A stretch of DNA of 64,000 nt from Burkholderiales bacterium (GTDB lineage Bacteria; Pseudomonadota; Gammaproteobacteria; Burkholderiales; Burkholderiaceae_C). A program made the position numbers and the translations under genes. This document shows positions 32,211 through 40,822 of this stretch, one piece after another. The number at the start of each line of letters is the position of its first letter. Within the stretch, counting starts at the first letter, position 1. The stretch lies in assembly GCA_021414305.1 (NCBI GenBank), contig JAIOOS010000020.1, positions 1 through 64,000 on the forward strand, written 5' to 3'. The notes below the pieces were generated by a model. That model was not told the origin of the DNA. It ran no database searches and was given only the letters and a program-made list of their open reading frames with translations.

Positions 32211-32254
32211 GATCGCCCATCGCGCCGCCTTCCCCGGCGCCAAGGGCGCAGCGC

Positions 32255-33625
32255 ATGGTTCTCACCGAAGTCCGCACCCTGCCCAAGACCCTGGGCAGCT
32301 TCCAGCTCTGGGGCATCGCCGTCGGGCTGGTGATCTCGGGCGAGTACTTCGGCTGGAGCTACGGCTGGGACAAGGCGGGCACGCTGGGCTTTCTCGTGAC
32401 CTCGGCGTTCGTCGCCCTGATGTACACGACCTTCATCTTCAGCTTCACCGAGCTCACCACCGCGATCCCCAACGCCGGCGGACCGTTCGAGTACAGCCGG
32501 CGCGCGTTCGGGCCGACGGGCGGCTACATCGCCGGCTTCGCGACCCTGATCGAGTTCGTGTTCGCGCCGCCGGCGATCGCGCTGGCGATCGGCGCCTACG
32601 TCAACGTGCAGTACCCGGCGCTCGAGCCGAAGTGGGTGGCGTTCGGCGCCTACCTCGTCTTCATGGCGCTCAACGTCGCCGGCATGACGATCGCCGCGGG
32701 CTTCGAGCTGGCCGTCACGCTGATCGCGATCTTCGAGCTGTGCGTCTTCATGGGCGTGGTGGCGCCTGGCTTCTCGGCGGCGAACTTCGTCAAGGGCGGC
32801 TGGTCGGGCGCCGACGCCTTCGGTCTCGCGGCGTGGCCGGGCATCGTCGCGGCGATTCCGTTCGCGATCTGGTTCTTCCTCGCGATCGAGGGCGTGGCCA
32901 TGGCCGCGGAGGAAACGCGCGACCCGAACCGCTCGGTGCCCATCGCCTACATCGGCGGCATCCTGACGCTGGTGGCCCTCGCCCTCGGCGTGATGGTGTT
33001 CGCCGGCGGCGTGGGCGACTGGACCCAGCTCGCCAACATCAACGATCCGCTGCCGCAGGCGATGAAGATCGTCGTCGGCACGAACAGCGGCTGGCTGCAC
33101 ATGCTGGTGTGGCTCGGCCTCTTCGGCCTGGTCGCCTCGTTCCACGGCATCATCATCGGCTACTCGCGGCAGATCTTCGCGCTCTCGCGCGCCGGCTACC
33201 TGCCCGCCCTGCTCGGCCGCATCCACCCGAAGCGCGGCACGCCGCACATGGCGATCCTCGCCGGCGGCGTGGTCGGCATCGTCGCGATCTTCAGCGACGA
33301 ATGGATCTCCTTCGGCGGCCAGTCGCTCACCGCCAACATCGTGACGATGTCGGTGTTCGGCGCGATCGTCATGTACATCCTGAGCATGGCGAGCCTGTTC
33401 AAGCTGCGCCGGGCCGAGCCGCGGCTGGCGCGGCCGTTCGCCGCGCCGGTGTACCCGCTCTTTCCGGCGTTCGCGCTGGTCGCCGCGGTGATCTGCCTCG
33501 GCACGATGGTGTACTTCAATTTCCTCGTCGCGCTCCTGTTCCTCGGCCTGATGGCGGTCGGCTACGTCTACTACCTGACGACCGGCCGGCGCCGCGGCGA
33601 CGCGCTCGCCGCGGCGGGCGCATGA
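32255..33625 (+). CDS. eat: Ethanolamine permease (APC superfamily)
   Basis: The 456-residue amino acid/polyamine/organocation transporter has 12 hydrophobic helices. Stretches VISGEYFGWSYGWDKAGTLG, FTELTTAIPNAGGPFEYSRR, FLAIEGVAMAAEETRDPNRS and HGIIIGYSRQIFALSRAGYLP are those of the ethanolamine permease (Eat/EutP-like) group. It imports ethanolamine as a carbon or nitrogen source. No ethanolamine ammonia-lyase genes are in the window, so the substrate rests on family resemblance. The next gene overlaps by 4 nt. Confidence 0.85.
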   Translation: MVLTEVRTLPKTLGSFQLWGIAVGLVISGEYFGWSYGWDKAGTLGFLVTSAFVALMYTTFIFSFTELTTAIPNAGGPFEYSRRAFGPTGGYIAGFATLIEFVFAPPAIALAIGAYVNVQYPALEPKWVAFGAYLVFMALNVAGMTIAAGFELAVTLIAIFELCVFMGVVAPGFSAANFVKGGWSGADAFGLAAWPGIVAAIPFAIWFFLAIEGVAMAAEETRDPNRSVPIAYIGGILTLVALALGVMVFAGGVGDWTQLANINDPLPQAMKIVVGTNSGWLHMLVWLGLFGLVASFHGIIIGYSRQIFALSRAGYLPALLGRIHPKRGTPHMAILAGGVVGIVAIFSDEWISFGGQSLTANIVTMSVFGAIVMYILSMASLFKLRRAEPRLARPFAAPVYPLFPAFALVAAVICLGTMVYFNFLVALLFLGLMAVGYVYYLTTGRRRGDALAAAGA

Positions 33626-34317
33626 GCGAGGCCGTGCCGCGCGAGGCGAGGGCGCTGAGGCTGCAGGTCGACGCGGCCGAGTCGGTTTCGGCGCTCTTTC
33701 TCGCGCCTCCCGAGCCGCGCGCCTGCTATGTGTTCGCGCACGGCGCCGGCGCCGGCATGCAGCATGCGTTCATGGCCGCGTTCGCCGAAGGCCTGGCGGC
33801 ACGCGACGTGGCGACGCTGCGCTACCAGTTCCCGTACATGGAGAAGGGCTCGAAGCGCACCGACCCGCCGGCGCTGGCGCAGGCCGCGGTGCGCGCCGCC
33901 GTCGCCGAGGCGGCGCGGCTCGCCGCCGGCCTGCCGCTCTTCGCCGGCGGCAAGTCGTTCGGCGGCCGGATGACTTCGCAGGCGCAGAGCAAGGCCGCGC
34001 TCGCCGGCGTGCGCGGCCTCGTGTTCGTCGGCTTCCCGCTGCATCCGGCGGGCAAGCCGGGGATCGAGCGCGCCGCGCACCTCTCGCAGGTCGAGATCCC
34101 GATGCTGTTCCTGCAAGGCACGCGCGACGAGCTCGCCGAGCTCGATCTCCTCGGCCCGGTGATCGAGACGCTCGGCGCGCGCGCCACGCTCGAGACCTTC
34201 GACGACGCCGACCACTCGTTTCACGTCCGCGCCCGAAGCGGCCGCAACGACGCGCAGGTTCGCGAGGCGATGCTCGACGCGACGGTCGCGTGGATGGCGA
34301 CGAGCGCGTCGCGCTGA
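33622..34317 (+). CDS. KANL3/Tex30-type alpha/beta hydrolase
   Basis: The 231-residue hydrolase begins in an ATGA overlap with the permease stop. It shows YVFAHGAGAGMQHAFM (oxyanion region), a nucleophile elbow GGKSFGGRMTS, PMLFLQGTRDELAEL with the acidic residue, and DDADHSFHV with the catalytic His. The family is the KANL3/Tex30 branch of alpha/beta hydrolases; the natural substrate is unknown. Co-transcription with the permease is likely from the overlap, but a shared pathway is not proven. Confidence 0.88.
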   Translation: MSEAVPREARALRLQVDAAESVSALFLAPPEPRACYVFAHGAGAGMQHAFMAAFAEGLAARDVATLRYQFPYMEKGSKRTDPPALAQAAVRAAVAEAARLAAGLPLFAGGKSFGGRMTSQAQSKAALAGVRGLVFVGFPLHPAGKPGIERAAHLSQVEIPMLFLQGTRDELAELDLLGPVIETLGARATLETFDDADHSFHVRARSGRNDAQVREAMLDATVAWMATSASR

Positions 34318-34457
34318 CTCGGCGGCATCGCCCTTCGTGACGAAGCGGCGCTCCTGCGCCGGCGCCGCGGCGCACTCGCGCGCGCTGGCCGGCGGCACGA
34401 TCCGCTACTTGCCGAAAGCCGATTGCATGCAGCGGCGCGCTGAACGACGCTGCGTCC

Positions 34458-34473
34458 CGCGGCATGTGCCGCG
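34458..34473 (+). promoter_or_regulatory. Short perfect hairpin in the leader of the lipoprotein gene
   Basis: CGCGGCA-TG-TGCCGCG lies 16 nt before the lipoprotein ATG at 34490 in a 172-nt gap. The arms are perfect. It could shape the leader or be an operator; no promoter is clear. Confidence 0.4.
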
Positions 34474-34489
34474 AGCCATCGGAATTCGC

Positions 34490-35062
34490 ATGAACTCGTT
34501 CAAGTTTCGCAAGGGTCTGCTCAGGGCGTCGTCGTTCGCCGCGGTCGCGGCGGCGAGTCTCGGACTCAGCGCGTGCTACGTGTTGCCGGTCGATCCGCGC
34601 ACCGGGCAGCCCTATCCGACCGCGTCGCGCGACGCGGTCTATTCGTCCGGCTACGCGGTGAGCCCCACCGTCCCCGCGGCCGCGGCACAGCCGCCGGCGC
34701 CGACGCTGATCAACGTGCGGCTCTATCCGCTCAACCCCCAGGCCAACAAGGGCGGGCTGCTGACGGCGCAGGTCGTCGACAACAACGCCGGCCACGGGAC
34801 CTTCACCGTGCCCTACCTCGGCGAGACGCTGCAGGGCGAATCGACCCGGGTCGATTCGAGCTATCCGGCGTTCGGCGTCGTTCACCAGCAGGTGCTGGGC
34901 GCGAGCCCGCGCAGCACGACCGGCCGGCGCGGCGTTGCCAACGCGTACGGCGCGCGCGGCATCAACGCGCAGTGCGAATACGTGCTCACCGGTCCCGGCG
35001 CCGGCACCGGCGTGTGCCAGTTCTCCGACGGCGCCTACTACCAGATGCACTTCGGCGGCTGA
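34490..35062 (+). CDS. Hypothetical lipoprotein
   Basis: The 190-residue protein has a lipoprotein signal (SSFAAVAAASLGLSAC) after MNSFKFRKGLL, which fixes the start at 34490. The mature chain contains a Pro/Ala-rich segment followed by beta-rich sequence (INVRLYPLNPQANKGGLLTA; FTVPYLGETLQGEST; GARGINAQCEYVLTG). It ends GVCQFSDGAYYQMHFGG, a pattern seen in small outer-membrane or periplasmic lipoproteins of Burkholderiales. I do not recognise a named family. Probably located in the outer membrane. Confidence 0.75.
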   Translation: MNSFKFRKGLLRASSFAAVAAASLGLSACYVLPVDPRTGQPYPTASRDAVYSSGYAVSPTVPAAAAQPPAPTLINVRLYPLNPQANKGGLLTAQVVDNNAGHGTFTVPYLGETLQGESTRVDSSYPAFGVVHQQVLGASPRSTTGRRGVANAYGARGINAQCEYVLTGPGAGTGVCQFSDGAYYQMHFGG

Positions 35063-35141
35063 GGCAGCGGCGCGAGCCAGGGCCTAACATCCGCCTGCGG
35101 CGCGGGGAGGTCCCGGCGCCTTCGCGCGCGAGGAGCCCCGG

Positions 35142-35582
35142 TTGATCACTGTTCGCGCCTGGCTCGCTTCGGCTGGCTGGGCCTGCCTCTGCGGGGTCGC
35201 GTCGATGTTCTTCCTCACGGTCTCGCTGGTCGGCCTGTTCGTGCTGTTCTTCGGCGCGCTGGTCTCGGCGATGCTCGCGCCGCTCCTGCTCCTGCTCCCT
35301 TCGGACTGGCAGTGGACCGGCGGGCAGTGGCTGGCGGTCGGCCTCGCGGTCTGGCTCGCGGTGGTCGTGCTGTTCGGCGCGGTGGCGCGATGGGCCTACG
35401 TTCGGTGTCGAGCGGTGATCTTCCCGATACCGACCCCGGGCTGGGCGCGCGGGTCCTCCGTCGTCGTCGGCGCCGTGCTGTCGTTCTTCCTGGTCGGAAC
35501 CGTGCCCGGGCTTGCGCACCCGCTGCTGCCCCAGGGCACGCCGCTGCCCGATCGTTCGCGCGACGAACCGCTGACGGTCTAG
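35142..35582 (+). CDS. Small three-helix membrane protein
   Basis: A 146-residue protein starting at TTG 35142 with an AGGAG ribosome site. Hydrophobic segments at about 10-50 (probably two helices), 62-86 and 104-126 make it an integral membrane protein with short polar ends. No family is recognised. It is convergent with the large hydrolase gene; the stop codons overlap by 4 nt. The TTG start is an inference based on the ribosome site and the lack of an earlier ATG. Confidence 0.65.
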   Translation: MITVRAWLASAGWACLCGVASMFFLTVSLVGLFVLFFGALVSAMLAPLLLLLPSDWQWTGGQWLAVGLAVWLAVVVLFGAVARWAYVRCRAVIFPIPTPGWARGSSVVVGAVLSFFLVGTVPGLAHPLLPQGTPLPDRSRDEPLTV

Positions 35583-38230
35583 GCCTGTCGGGCGGCGACG
35601 AGGTAGTCGACCAGCCAGGCCACGTCCTTCTGGTCGGGCTCGAGGTAGTGCGTGTGCGCGCCGACGCCTAGGCAGGTCTCGGCCTCGCCCGCGGGGTCGA
35701 GGGCGTCGTTGCCCGGCGGGCTGGGATCGAAGCCGTCGTAGACCGAGGCGCGGCCCAGGTGCGCGGGGTCGAGGATCTCGGCCAGCGGATGGCCGAGCAC
35801 GTCGTCGCCCGGCCCGTCGCGCGTCCACAGCCAGCGGCCCACATAGTCGCCGCTGGTGAAGGCGTTCAGCCATTGGCGCACGCCGATGTCCTCGGCGCGC
35901 GGGCCGCAGAACGCGCCGTCCTTCCTCAGCACCCAGCGGTAGAGCGTGGGAAATCGCGCGGCGTAAAGCTGGCGCAGCGGATTGCCCAGGGTCAGCAGGC
36001 GGACGTCGCCGCGCAGCCGCTCGAACAGCAGCGCGCGGCCCTCGCTGTCGGCGGCGCCGATGCGCCTTCCTTCGCGCAGCCAGCGCAGGGTCTCGGCACT
36101 GATCACGCAGCCTTGGCTGTGCGCGACGATCACGATCTTGTCGGCGCCCTGCGCGACGACGTGCTCGAGCAGCGCGACATAGCGGGCGAAGATGCGGGCG
36201 CGCGGTATCTGCCGGCGCGGGAACTCGCGGAAGTAGTTGTCCACGTCGAGCGCCACATCGAGCGGCGCCCGCACCGCGGGCGCATAGCGCGATAGCACGC
36301 CGCCGAGCAGCGACAGCGCGGCGACCAGGCCCGCGGCGCTGAACACCAGCGGCGCCAGCAGCACCGTCGACAGGTGCGACAAGGTCTCCCGCCACTCGGC
36401 GAAGGGGCCGCGAAACGCCGCGGGAAGTTCGAAGCCCGCGAACACGTACAGCACCGCCACGCTCACCACCACGCCGGCGATGCAGATCGCGAGCATGAGC
36501 ACGTCGGCCAGCCGGTAGCCGGCCGTCAGCCAGCGGCCGAGGCGCCGCGCCGCGACGTCGAAGCGCAGCTTCCGGTCCTGCACGTTGCGGACGGCGTCGG
36601 TGCTGGCGGCTGCCGGCTCGACGCCCGGCTCGCGGTCCTTGTTGCGGATCACCGAGAGCTCGGCGAGCACGCTCGGAAAGAGGGTGACGACGGCGAAGGC
36701 GAGCAAGGCGAGCAGCAGAATCGCCAGCGGCGCGAAGGTCTCCGTGCTGGCGACGTAGCGCTGCAGCATGTAGGCCTGCGCCGTGCTCTTGCCTTCGGGC
36801 GTGGCCTCGGCCGACGTGAAGATCTCCGGGACGTAGCTCACGCCCTTCAGCGACAGGTCGAGCACGTTGCCGAGCAGTGCCCAGATCGCCATCGTGACGA
36901 CGACGAAGGCGCAGAGCGAGACGCCGATGCCGAGCCGGCCGGTCGAGACGCTCGCGGTCCGCTCGTAGCCACCGCGCTGCGCCACGATGCCGGCGACGAT
37001 CCAGAGCAGCAGCAGCGGCGCGATGCCGATCCAGAAGGCCTTGATCGCGCTCAGCGCCAGCTCGGTTCCGTAGAGCGCCGCTCCGCGCCAGGCATCGATC
37101 GTGATGCCGGCACCGGCCAGGCCCTCGCCTCGATGCAGGAGCACGGCCGCGAGCAGCACCGCCCAGAGCGCGAGGCCGACGTGGCGAACGAACGGGAAAC
37201 GCTCGTCGGCAACGCGCAGTGCGGCGTCGTACGCAGCACTCACCAGCGCGACCAGGACGAGGCCGGTGACGGCGACTCCGGCGCCAGGCTGGAGCAACGA
37301 GGCGGCCGCGAGCGCGAGCATCGCCGCCGGCAGCGCCTTCGAGGTCAGCGAACCGCCGCGGCGATAGAGCAGCAGCAGCACGCCGAGCACCGCGAGCGCG
37401 ATCGCCACGCCGAGGTGGAGGCGCTGCTCGGGCACGACCGGCTGCGCCAGGCCGAGCAGAACGAGGACGGTGCCGAACAGCAGGAGGTGGAAGAAGAGCT
37501 GCGCGAGGACGTTGACGAACAGCCAGTCGATCGCCGTCTGCAGGAAGGTGAGGCCGCTCCAGGCCACCGGCGCGGGGCCGCGCAGCCGACCGCGCGCTTC
37601 GTCGACCGTGTCGCGGCCGAGGCGCGAGAGGCGAAAGATCAGCGTTCCGAACTCGGTCAGGATGCGCGGGATCGCGCCCGAGAGTCGCGACAGGTCGGCC
37701 CAGTACATCTCGTAGACGTCGATCTGCTCGCTCTTGTCGCCGCTGCTGCGGTCGAGCTGGATGCAGGTGGTCTCGTAGGCTTCCTGCAGGCCGCCGTTGT
37801 CGCGCTGCTTGCCGAGCAGGTAGTCGGTGAAGGCCAGGCCGCGGTCGGGCTCATGCGCGCCCGCCGGCTCCGCCGCCTGCGTGCCCGGGGCTCCGGTCGA
37901 GGCGCGCGACGCCTTCCGCTCGGCGACGAGCTCGGTGGCCGTCGGCGCCGTCCAGCGAGCGCGCTGGAAGTCGGAACGGTAAGACTGCAGGAAGGCCTTG
38001 AACGCCGAGCGATCGGCGGCGAGCGGCGTGGCTTCCTGGATGCGCTCGGCCCGGACGTGCGGCGCGAGCGGCGGCACCGCCAGCGTCAGGTCGCGGCTGC
38101 CGAGGCTGCGGTAGCTCGCCGTTCCGGGCGACGACGCGACCAGCAGGTCGACGATCGATTTCGCGGTTGCGCCCGGCAGCTGATCGGCGACGCCGTGGAC
38201 GACAACCAGCGCGGTCTTCTGGATCGCCAA
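35579..38230 (-). CDS. Large membrane protein with alpha/beta-hydrolase halves at both ends
   Basis: An 883-residue protein. The N-terminus starts with a hydrolase-like strand and loop (KTALVVVHGVADQLPGATAK). Around residue 700 there is a nucleophile elbow (KIVIVAHSQGCVISAETL) and near 860 a conserved-looking His (GVGAHTHYLEP). Between them lie about ten hydrophobic helices from about 235 to 680. The arrangement suggests one alpha/beta hydrolase interrupted by a polytopic membrane domain. Substrate unknown; lipase or esterase activity is only a guess from the AHSQG motif. ATG 38230 has a weak GGAGG-type upstream site. Confidence 0.8.
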   Translation of the reverse strand: MAIQKTALVVVHGVADQLPGATAKSIVDLLVASSPGTASYRSLGSRDLTLAVPPLAPHVRAERIQEATPLAADRSAFKAFLQSYRSDFQRARWTAPTATELVAERKASRASTGAPGTQAAEPAGAHEPDRGLAFTDYLLGKQRDNGGLQEAYETTCIQLDRSSGDKSEQIDVYEMYWADLSRLSGAIPRILTEFGTLIFRLSRLGRDTVDEARGRLRGPAPVAWSGLTFLQTAIDWLFVNVLAQLFFHLLLFGTVLVLLGLAQPVVPEQRLHLGVAIALAVLGVLLLLYRRGGSLTSKALPAAMLALAAASLLQPGAGVAVTGLVLVALVSAAYDAALRVADERFPFVRHVGLALWAVLLAAVLLHRGEGLAGAGITIDAWRGAALYGTELALSAIKAFWIGIAPLLLLWIVAGIVAQRGGYERTASVSTGRLGIGVSLCAFVVVTMAIWALLGNVLDLSLKGVSYVPEIFTSAEATPEGKSTAQAYMLQRYVASTETFAPLAILLLALLAFAVVTLFPSVLAELSVIRNKDREPGVEPAAASTDAVRNVQDRKLRFDVAARRLGRWLTAGYRLADVLMLAICIAGVVVSVAVLYVFAGFELPAAFRGPFAEWRETLSHLSTVLLAPLVFSAAGLVAALSLLGGVLSRYAPAVRAPLDVALDVDNYFREFPRRQIPRARIFARYVALLEHVVAQGADKIVIVAHSQGCVISAETLRWLREGRRIGAADSEGRALLFERLRGDVRLLTLGNPLRQLYAARFPTLYRWVLRKDGAFCGPRAEDIGVRQWLNAFTSGDYVGRWLWTRDGPGDDVLGHPLAEILDPAHLGRASVYDGFDPSPPGNDALDPAGEAETCLGVGAHTHYLEPDQKDVAWLVDYLVAARQA

Positions 38231-38305
38231 CGGACCTCCCGGGCAACGGTGCTCAACCTCGCCCGGAGCATATTCGCTCCGGCGGGCGTTGTCCCCGCGG
38301 GAGCC

Positions 38306-38596
38306 TCAGGAGGCGTTCTTCGGCTCGGTCAGGAAGCGCACGATCGAGCGCATGAACGGCGCGTTCTCCGGGCGGTCCTTCGAGCGGCGCTCGAAGCGCG
38401 GCGGCTCGGGCTGGCTCATCTGCTGAGCAACGAAGTCGGCTGCATCTTCGGGCAGCATGGCGCGGGTGCGCTCGAAGTCGTAGACGTCCTGCGCCACGGT
38501 CTGCGCCTCGGGCTCGGTGATCCGGTCGTCGAGCTCGCGGATCCGCCGCGCGCAGCGGCCGCGCCATTCGCCCGCTTCGATGGTCTGAGTCTTCAA
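38306..38596 (-). CDS. Small hypothetical protein translationally coupled to the hemerythrin gene
   Basis: A 96-residue frame starting with TTG at 38596, overlapping the hemerythrin stop as TTGA. A GGGGAG ribosome site sits six bases upstream. The sequence is charged and soluble (TQTIEAGEWRGRCARRIREL; DVYDFERTRAMLPEDAADFV; ENAPFMRSIVRFLTEP). I do not recognise it. The overlap and coding-like composition argue that it is real and made with the hemerythrin protein. Confidence 0.65.
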   Translation of the reverse strand: MKTQTIEAGEWRGRCARRIRELDDRITEPEAQTVAQDVYDFERTRAMLPEDAADFVAQQMSQPEPPRFERRSKDRPENAPFMRSIVRFLTEPKNAS

Positions 38597-39396
38597 GGCT
38601 TTCTCCCCGAGAAAAGCGAGTCGCTGATGCGCGCGAGGATGCCGGCCGATTCCGCGGAGGCGGCCATCGGCACGCCTTCCTCGGCCAGGGTTGCCGGGCC
38701 CGACTCGAGCTCGGCCTTGCGCGTCTGCATCCGGCCGCGCAGCGCCACCAGGTCCATGCCGGCGCGGCGGCACTTCGGGAACATCTCGGTGTGCTCCTCG
38801 ACCACGTGGTGGTTGATGTAGTCGCCCAGCACCTTGACCTTCGCGTCGTAGTGGCCGGCGTCGGGATTTCCGTTTTCGATCTGGGCGATCAGCGCCTTGG
38901 CCGAGGCGTGCTCGATGTCGGCCTCGTCGAGCAGGGCGGCCCCGATCCGTGCCTTGCGCGCCGCCGGGTAGAAGATTTCTTCCTCGATCGTCGTATGCGC
39001 TTTCAGCATGTTGCAGATCGTAGCGGCGAGGGCGCCGCGCTGATCCGCGGGGGCCTTGCGTTTCGTGAGCTTTTCGTACTGTTTGAAGAGTGCGGAGACC
39101 TGGAGGTGGTCGTCGGTCAGGAGATCGACCGCGTCGGCGATCTTCATCGTTCGCGGCGCGGTGTTCTCGGTCGTCTTTTCCGCCGTGGGCGGATGCGGTG
39201 CGACCCGCACGGTCGGCCTGGGCGCCGGCTTCTTGCGCGCAGCGGGCGCGGCCGTGGGCCGCGGCTTGCCGGCAGCTGCCCGCGGCTTTTTGGCGGCCGC
39301 CTTTGCCTTCGATTTCGCGTGCGCGACCTCATAGGGTTCACCCTTGTTCAGACGCTTGTTGTCGGGCGAGCCGCGCTGGGTCTTGTCGTCAGCCAT
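38593..39396 (-). CDS. Hemerythrin-domain protein with basic N-terminal tail
   Basis: The protein has 267 residues from ATG 39396. Residues 1-85 are Lys/Ala/Pro-rich (KSKAKAAAKKPRAAAGKPRP), like histone H1-type tails. Residues 95-235 form a four-helix hemerythrin domain with the di-iron ligand pattern: DLLTDDHLQVSALF, KAHTTIEEEIFYP, IEHASAKALI and INHHVVEEHTEMFP. Such proteins sense or bind oxygen or NO or protect iron-sulfur clusters. The basic tail could bind nucleic acid, which is inference. Longer upstream frames are not supported. Confidence 0.87.
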   Translation of the reverse strand: MADDKTQRGSPDNKRLNKGEPYEVAHAKSKAKAAAKKPRAAAGKPRPTAAPAARKKPAPRPTVRVAPHPPTAEKTTENTAPRTMKIADAVDLLTDDHLQVSALFKQYEKLTKRKAPADQRGALAATICNMLKAHTTIEEEIFYPAARKARIGAALLDEADIEHASAKALIAQIENGNPDAGHYDAKVKVLGDYINHHVVEEHTEMFPKCRRAGMDLVALRGRMQTRKAELESGPATLAEEGVPMAASAESAGILARISDSLFSGRKP

Positions 39397-39657
39397 GGAG
39401 TCTCCTGGGTCGGCTTGCACCGGCTTCGATGCGGGTTCGGATAAACAGCCAGACCTTAGTTCCGGTCGAGACCGGCGGGCAGGAGCCGACGCCTTCAGCA
39501 CGTGCGGGCGGGTGTCTGATCGCCCTGCAAGAAAACACCTACGCCCGCGCGAGGCGACGATTCTTGCCACCCGAAGTCGATTTCGCCATCCTCCATTCGT
39601 CGTGGTGACAGGGGTGCCGGCGCGCCCCGTTTCCGACAACTTCCCAGGACAACCCCA

Positions 39658-40137
39658 ATGCAGAAGATCACCCCGTTCCTCTGGTACGCCACCGAGGCCG
39701 AAGAGGCCGCCCGCTTCTACGCCTCGGTCTTTCCCGATTCGCGCGTCGAGCGGGTCGTCGCCATGCCGAGCGAATCGCCGAGCGGGCCGCCCGGCTCGGT
39801 CAAGGTCGTCGACTTCGTCCTCTTCGGCCAGGCGTTCACCGCCATGTCGGCAGGACCGCTCGACCCCTTCAATCACGCGGTGTCGTTCGTCGTCAATTGC
39901 GACGACCAGGCCGAGATCGACCGCTACTGGAACGCGCTGCTCGGCAACGGCGGCGCGCCCGAGCAATGCGGCTGGCTGAAGGACCGCTACGGCCTGAGCT
40001 GGCAGATCGTGCCGAAGATGCTCGCCGAGATGATGAGCAGCACCGACCCCGCTGCGGCCAAGCGCGCGACCGACGCGATGCTGAAGATGGTGAAGATCGA
40101 CATCGCCGGCCTCCAGGCCGCCTACGACGGCCGCTGA
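39658..40137 (+). CDS. VOC-superfamily protein (PhnB/3-demethylubiquinone methyltransferase-like)
   Basis: The 159-residue protein starts MQKITPFLWYATEAEEAARF, with FYASVFPDSRVERV, GQAFTAMSAGP and the late GLSWQIVPKMLAEM, the hallmarks of PhnB-like glyoxalase/VOC proteins with a two-repeat beta-alpha-beta-beta-beta fold. The usual annotation as methyltransferase is historical; the actual activity is unknown. It is preceded by a 261-nt region without a recognisable gene. Monocistronic or possibly linked to the next gene 58 nt downstream. Confidence 0.9.
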   Translation: MQKITPFLWYATEAEEAARFYASVFPDSRVERVVAMPSESPSGPPGSVKVVDFVLFGQAFTAMSAGPLDPFNHAVSFVVNCDDQAEIDRYWNALLGNGGAPEQCGWLKDRYGLSWQIVPKMLAEMMSSTDPAAAKRATDAMLKMVKIDIAGLQAAYDGR

Positions 40138-40195
40138 CGCCTTCCCACGCGTTGTCGCACCGCCGGCGCGGCGCGCCTGCAGGCATCATCCGGCG

Positions 40196-40822
40196 ATGCG
40201 CAGCAAGTGGGCCGACCGGCTGCTCCTCGTGGGTGCCGCGGGGCTGATCTTCGGCGCCGTCGTCGCGCTCGCGCAGTACCTGTCGCGCCCGTCGGAATGG
40301 GCGCAGCAATTGAGCGAGGCCAACCCGGCCTGGGACGTCGCCCGTTCAGCGAGTCGGGGGAGCGGCTGGCTCGACGTGACCGAGAAGGCGAGCGGCGCCC
40401 GCCTCATGATCCCGGAGGGCGAAGGCGGGCCTTACGCGATGGCCCGCGTGCCCTGCGCCGAGATGACGAAGGCGGCACCGCCCTGGTTTCGCGTCCCGCC
40501 CGATGCCTCGGACGCGCCCGCGCTGCCCTGCGTTCGCCTGACGGCGCCGGGCCGCGATGTCTGGATCACGAACTTCCGCACGACGCTCGAGGTGCCGGAG
40601 ATCTGGGAAGACTTCTACGAGCCGCTGATCCGCGACTACCCCTATGGCGGCTCGGGCGGCGGCTCGTGGGCCGCGGCCAGCGACGCGAGCCGGCACGCCA
40701 ACGTCATCAGCTACGGCGTATCGCCCTACGACGCGAGCGACCGCCGGGAGACGCACCTGGCGGCGTTCTACGTCGACGGCCGGGCGACCGTGGTCGTGAC
40801 CTTTCGCGACGTCGCGCCCTGA
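40196..40822 (+). CDS. Hypothetical membrane-anchored protein
   Basis: A 208-residue protein with one N-terminal helix (LLLVGAAGLIFGAVVALAQY) and an extracytoplasmic domain containing four Cys positions (VPCAEM; LPCVRL among them). No family is recognised. The C-terminal part (ISYGVSPYDASDRRETHLAA) is well structured. Its last 55 nt overlap the 3' end of the opposing EamA transporter gene, an unusual tail-to-tail overlap. Confidence 0.7.
   Translation: MRSKWADRLLLVGAAGLIFGAVVALAQYLSRPSEWAQQLSEANPAWDVARSASRGSGWLDVTEKASGARLMIPEGEGGPYAMARVPCAEMTKAAPPWFRVPPDASDAPALPCVRLTAPGRDVWITNFRTTLEVPEIWEDFYEPLIRDYPYGGSGGGSWAAASDASRHANVISYGVSPYDASDRRETHLAAFYVDGRATVVVTFRDVAP

Noticed and set aside
39397..39657. 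Possible small gene between the hemerythrin and VOC genes
   Set aside because: The frames here are short and Arg-rich, without a ribosome site or motif. I see nothing supportable in the gap.
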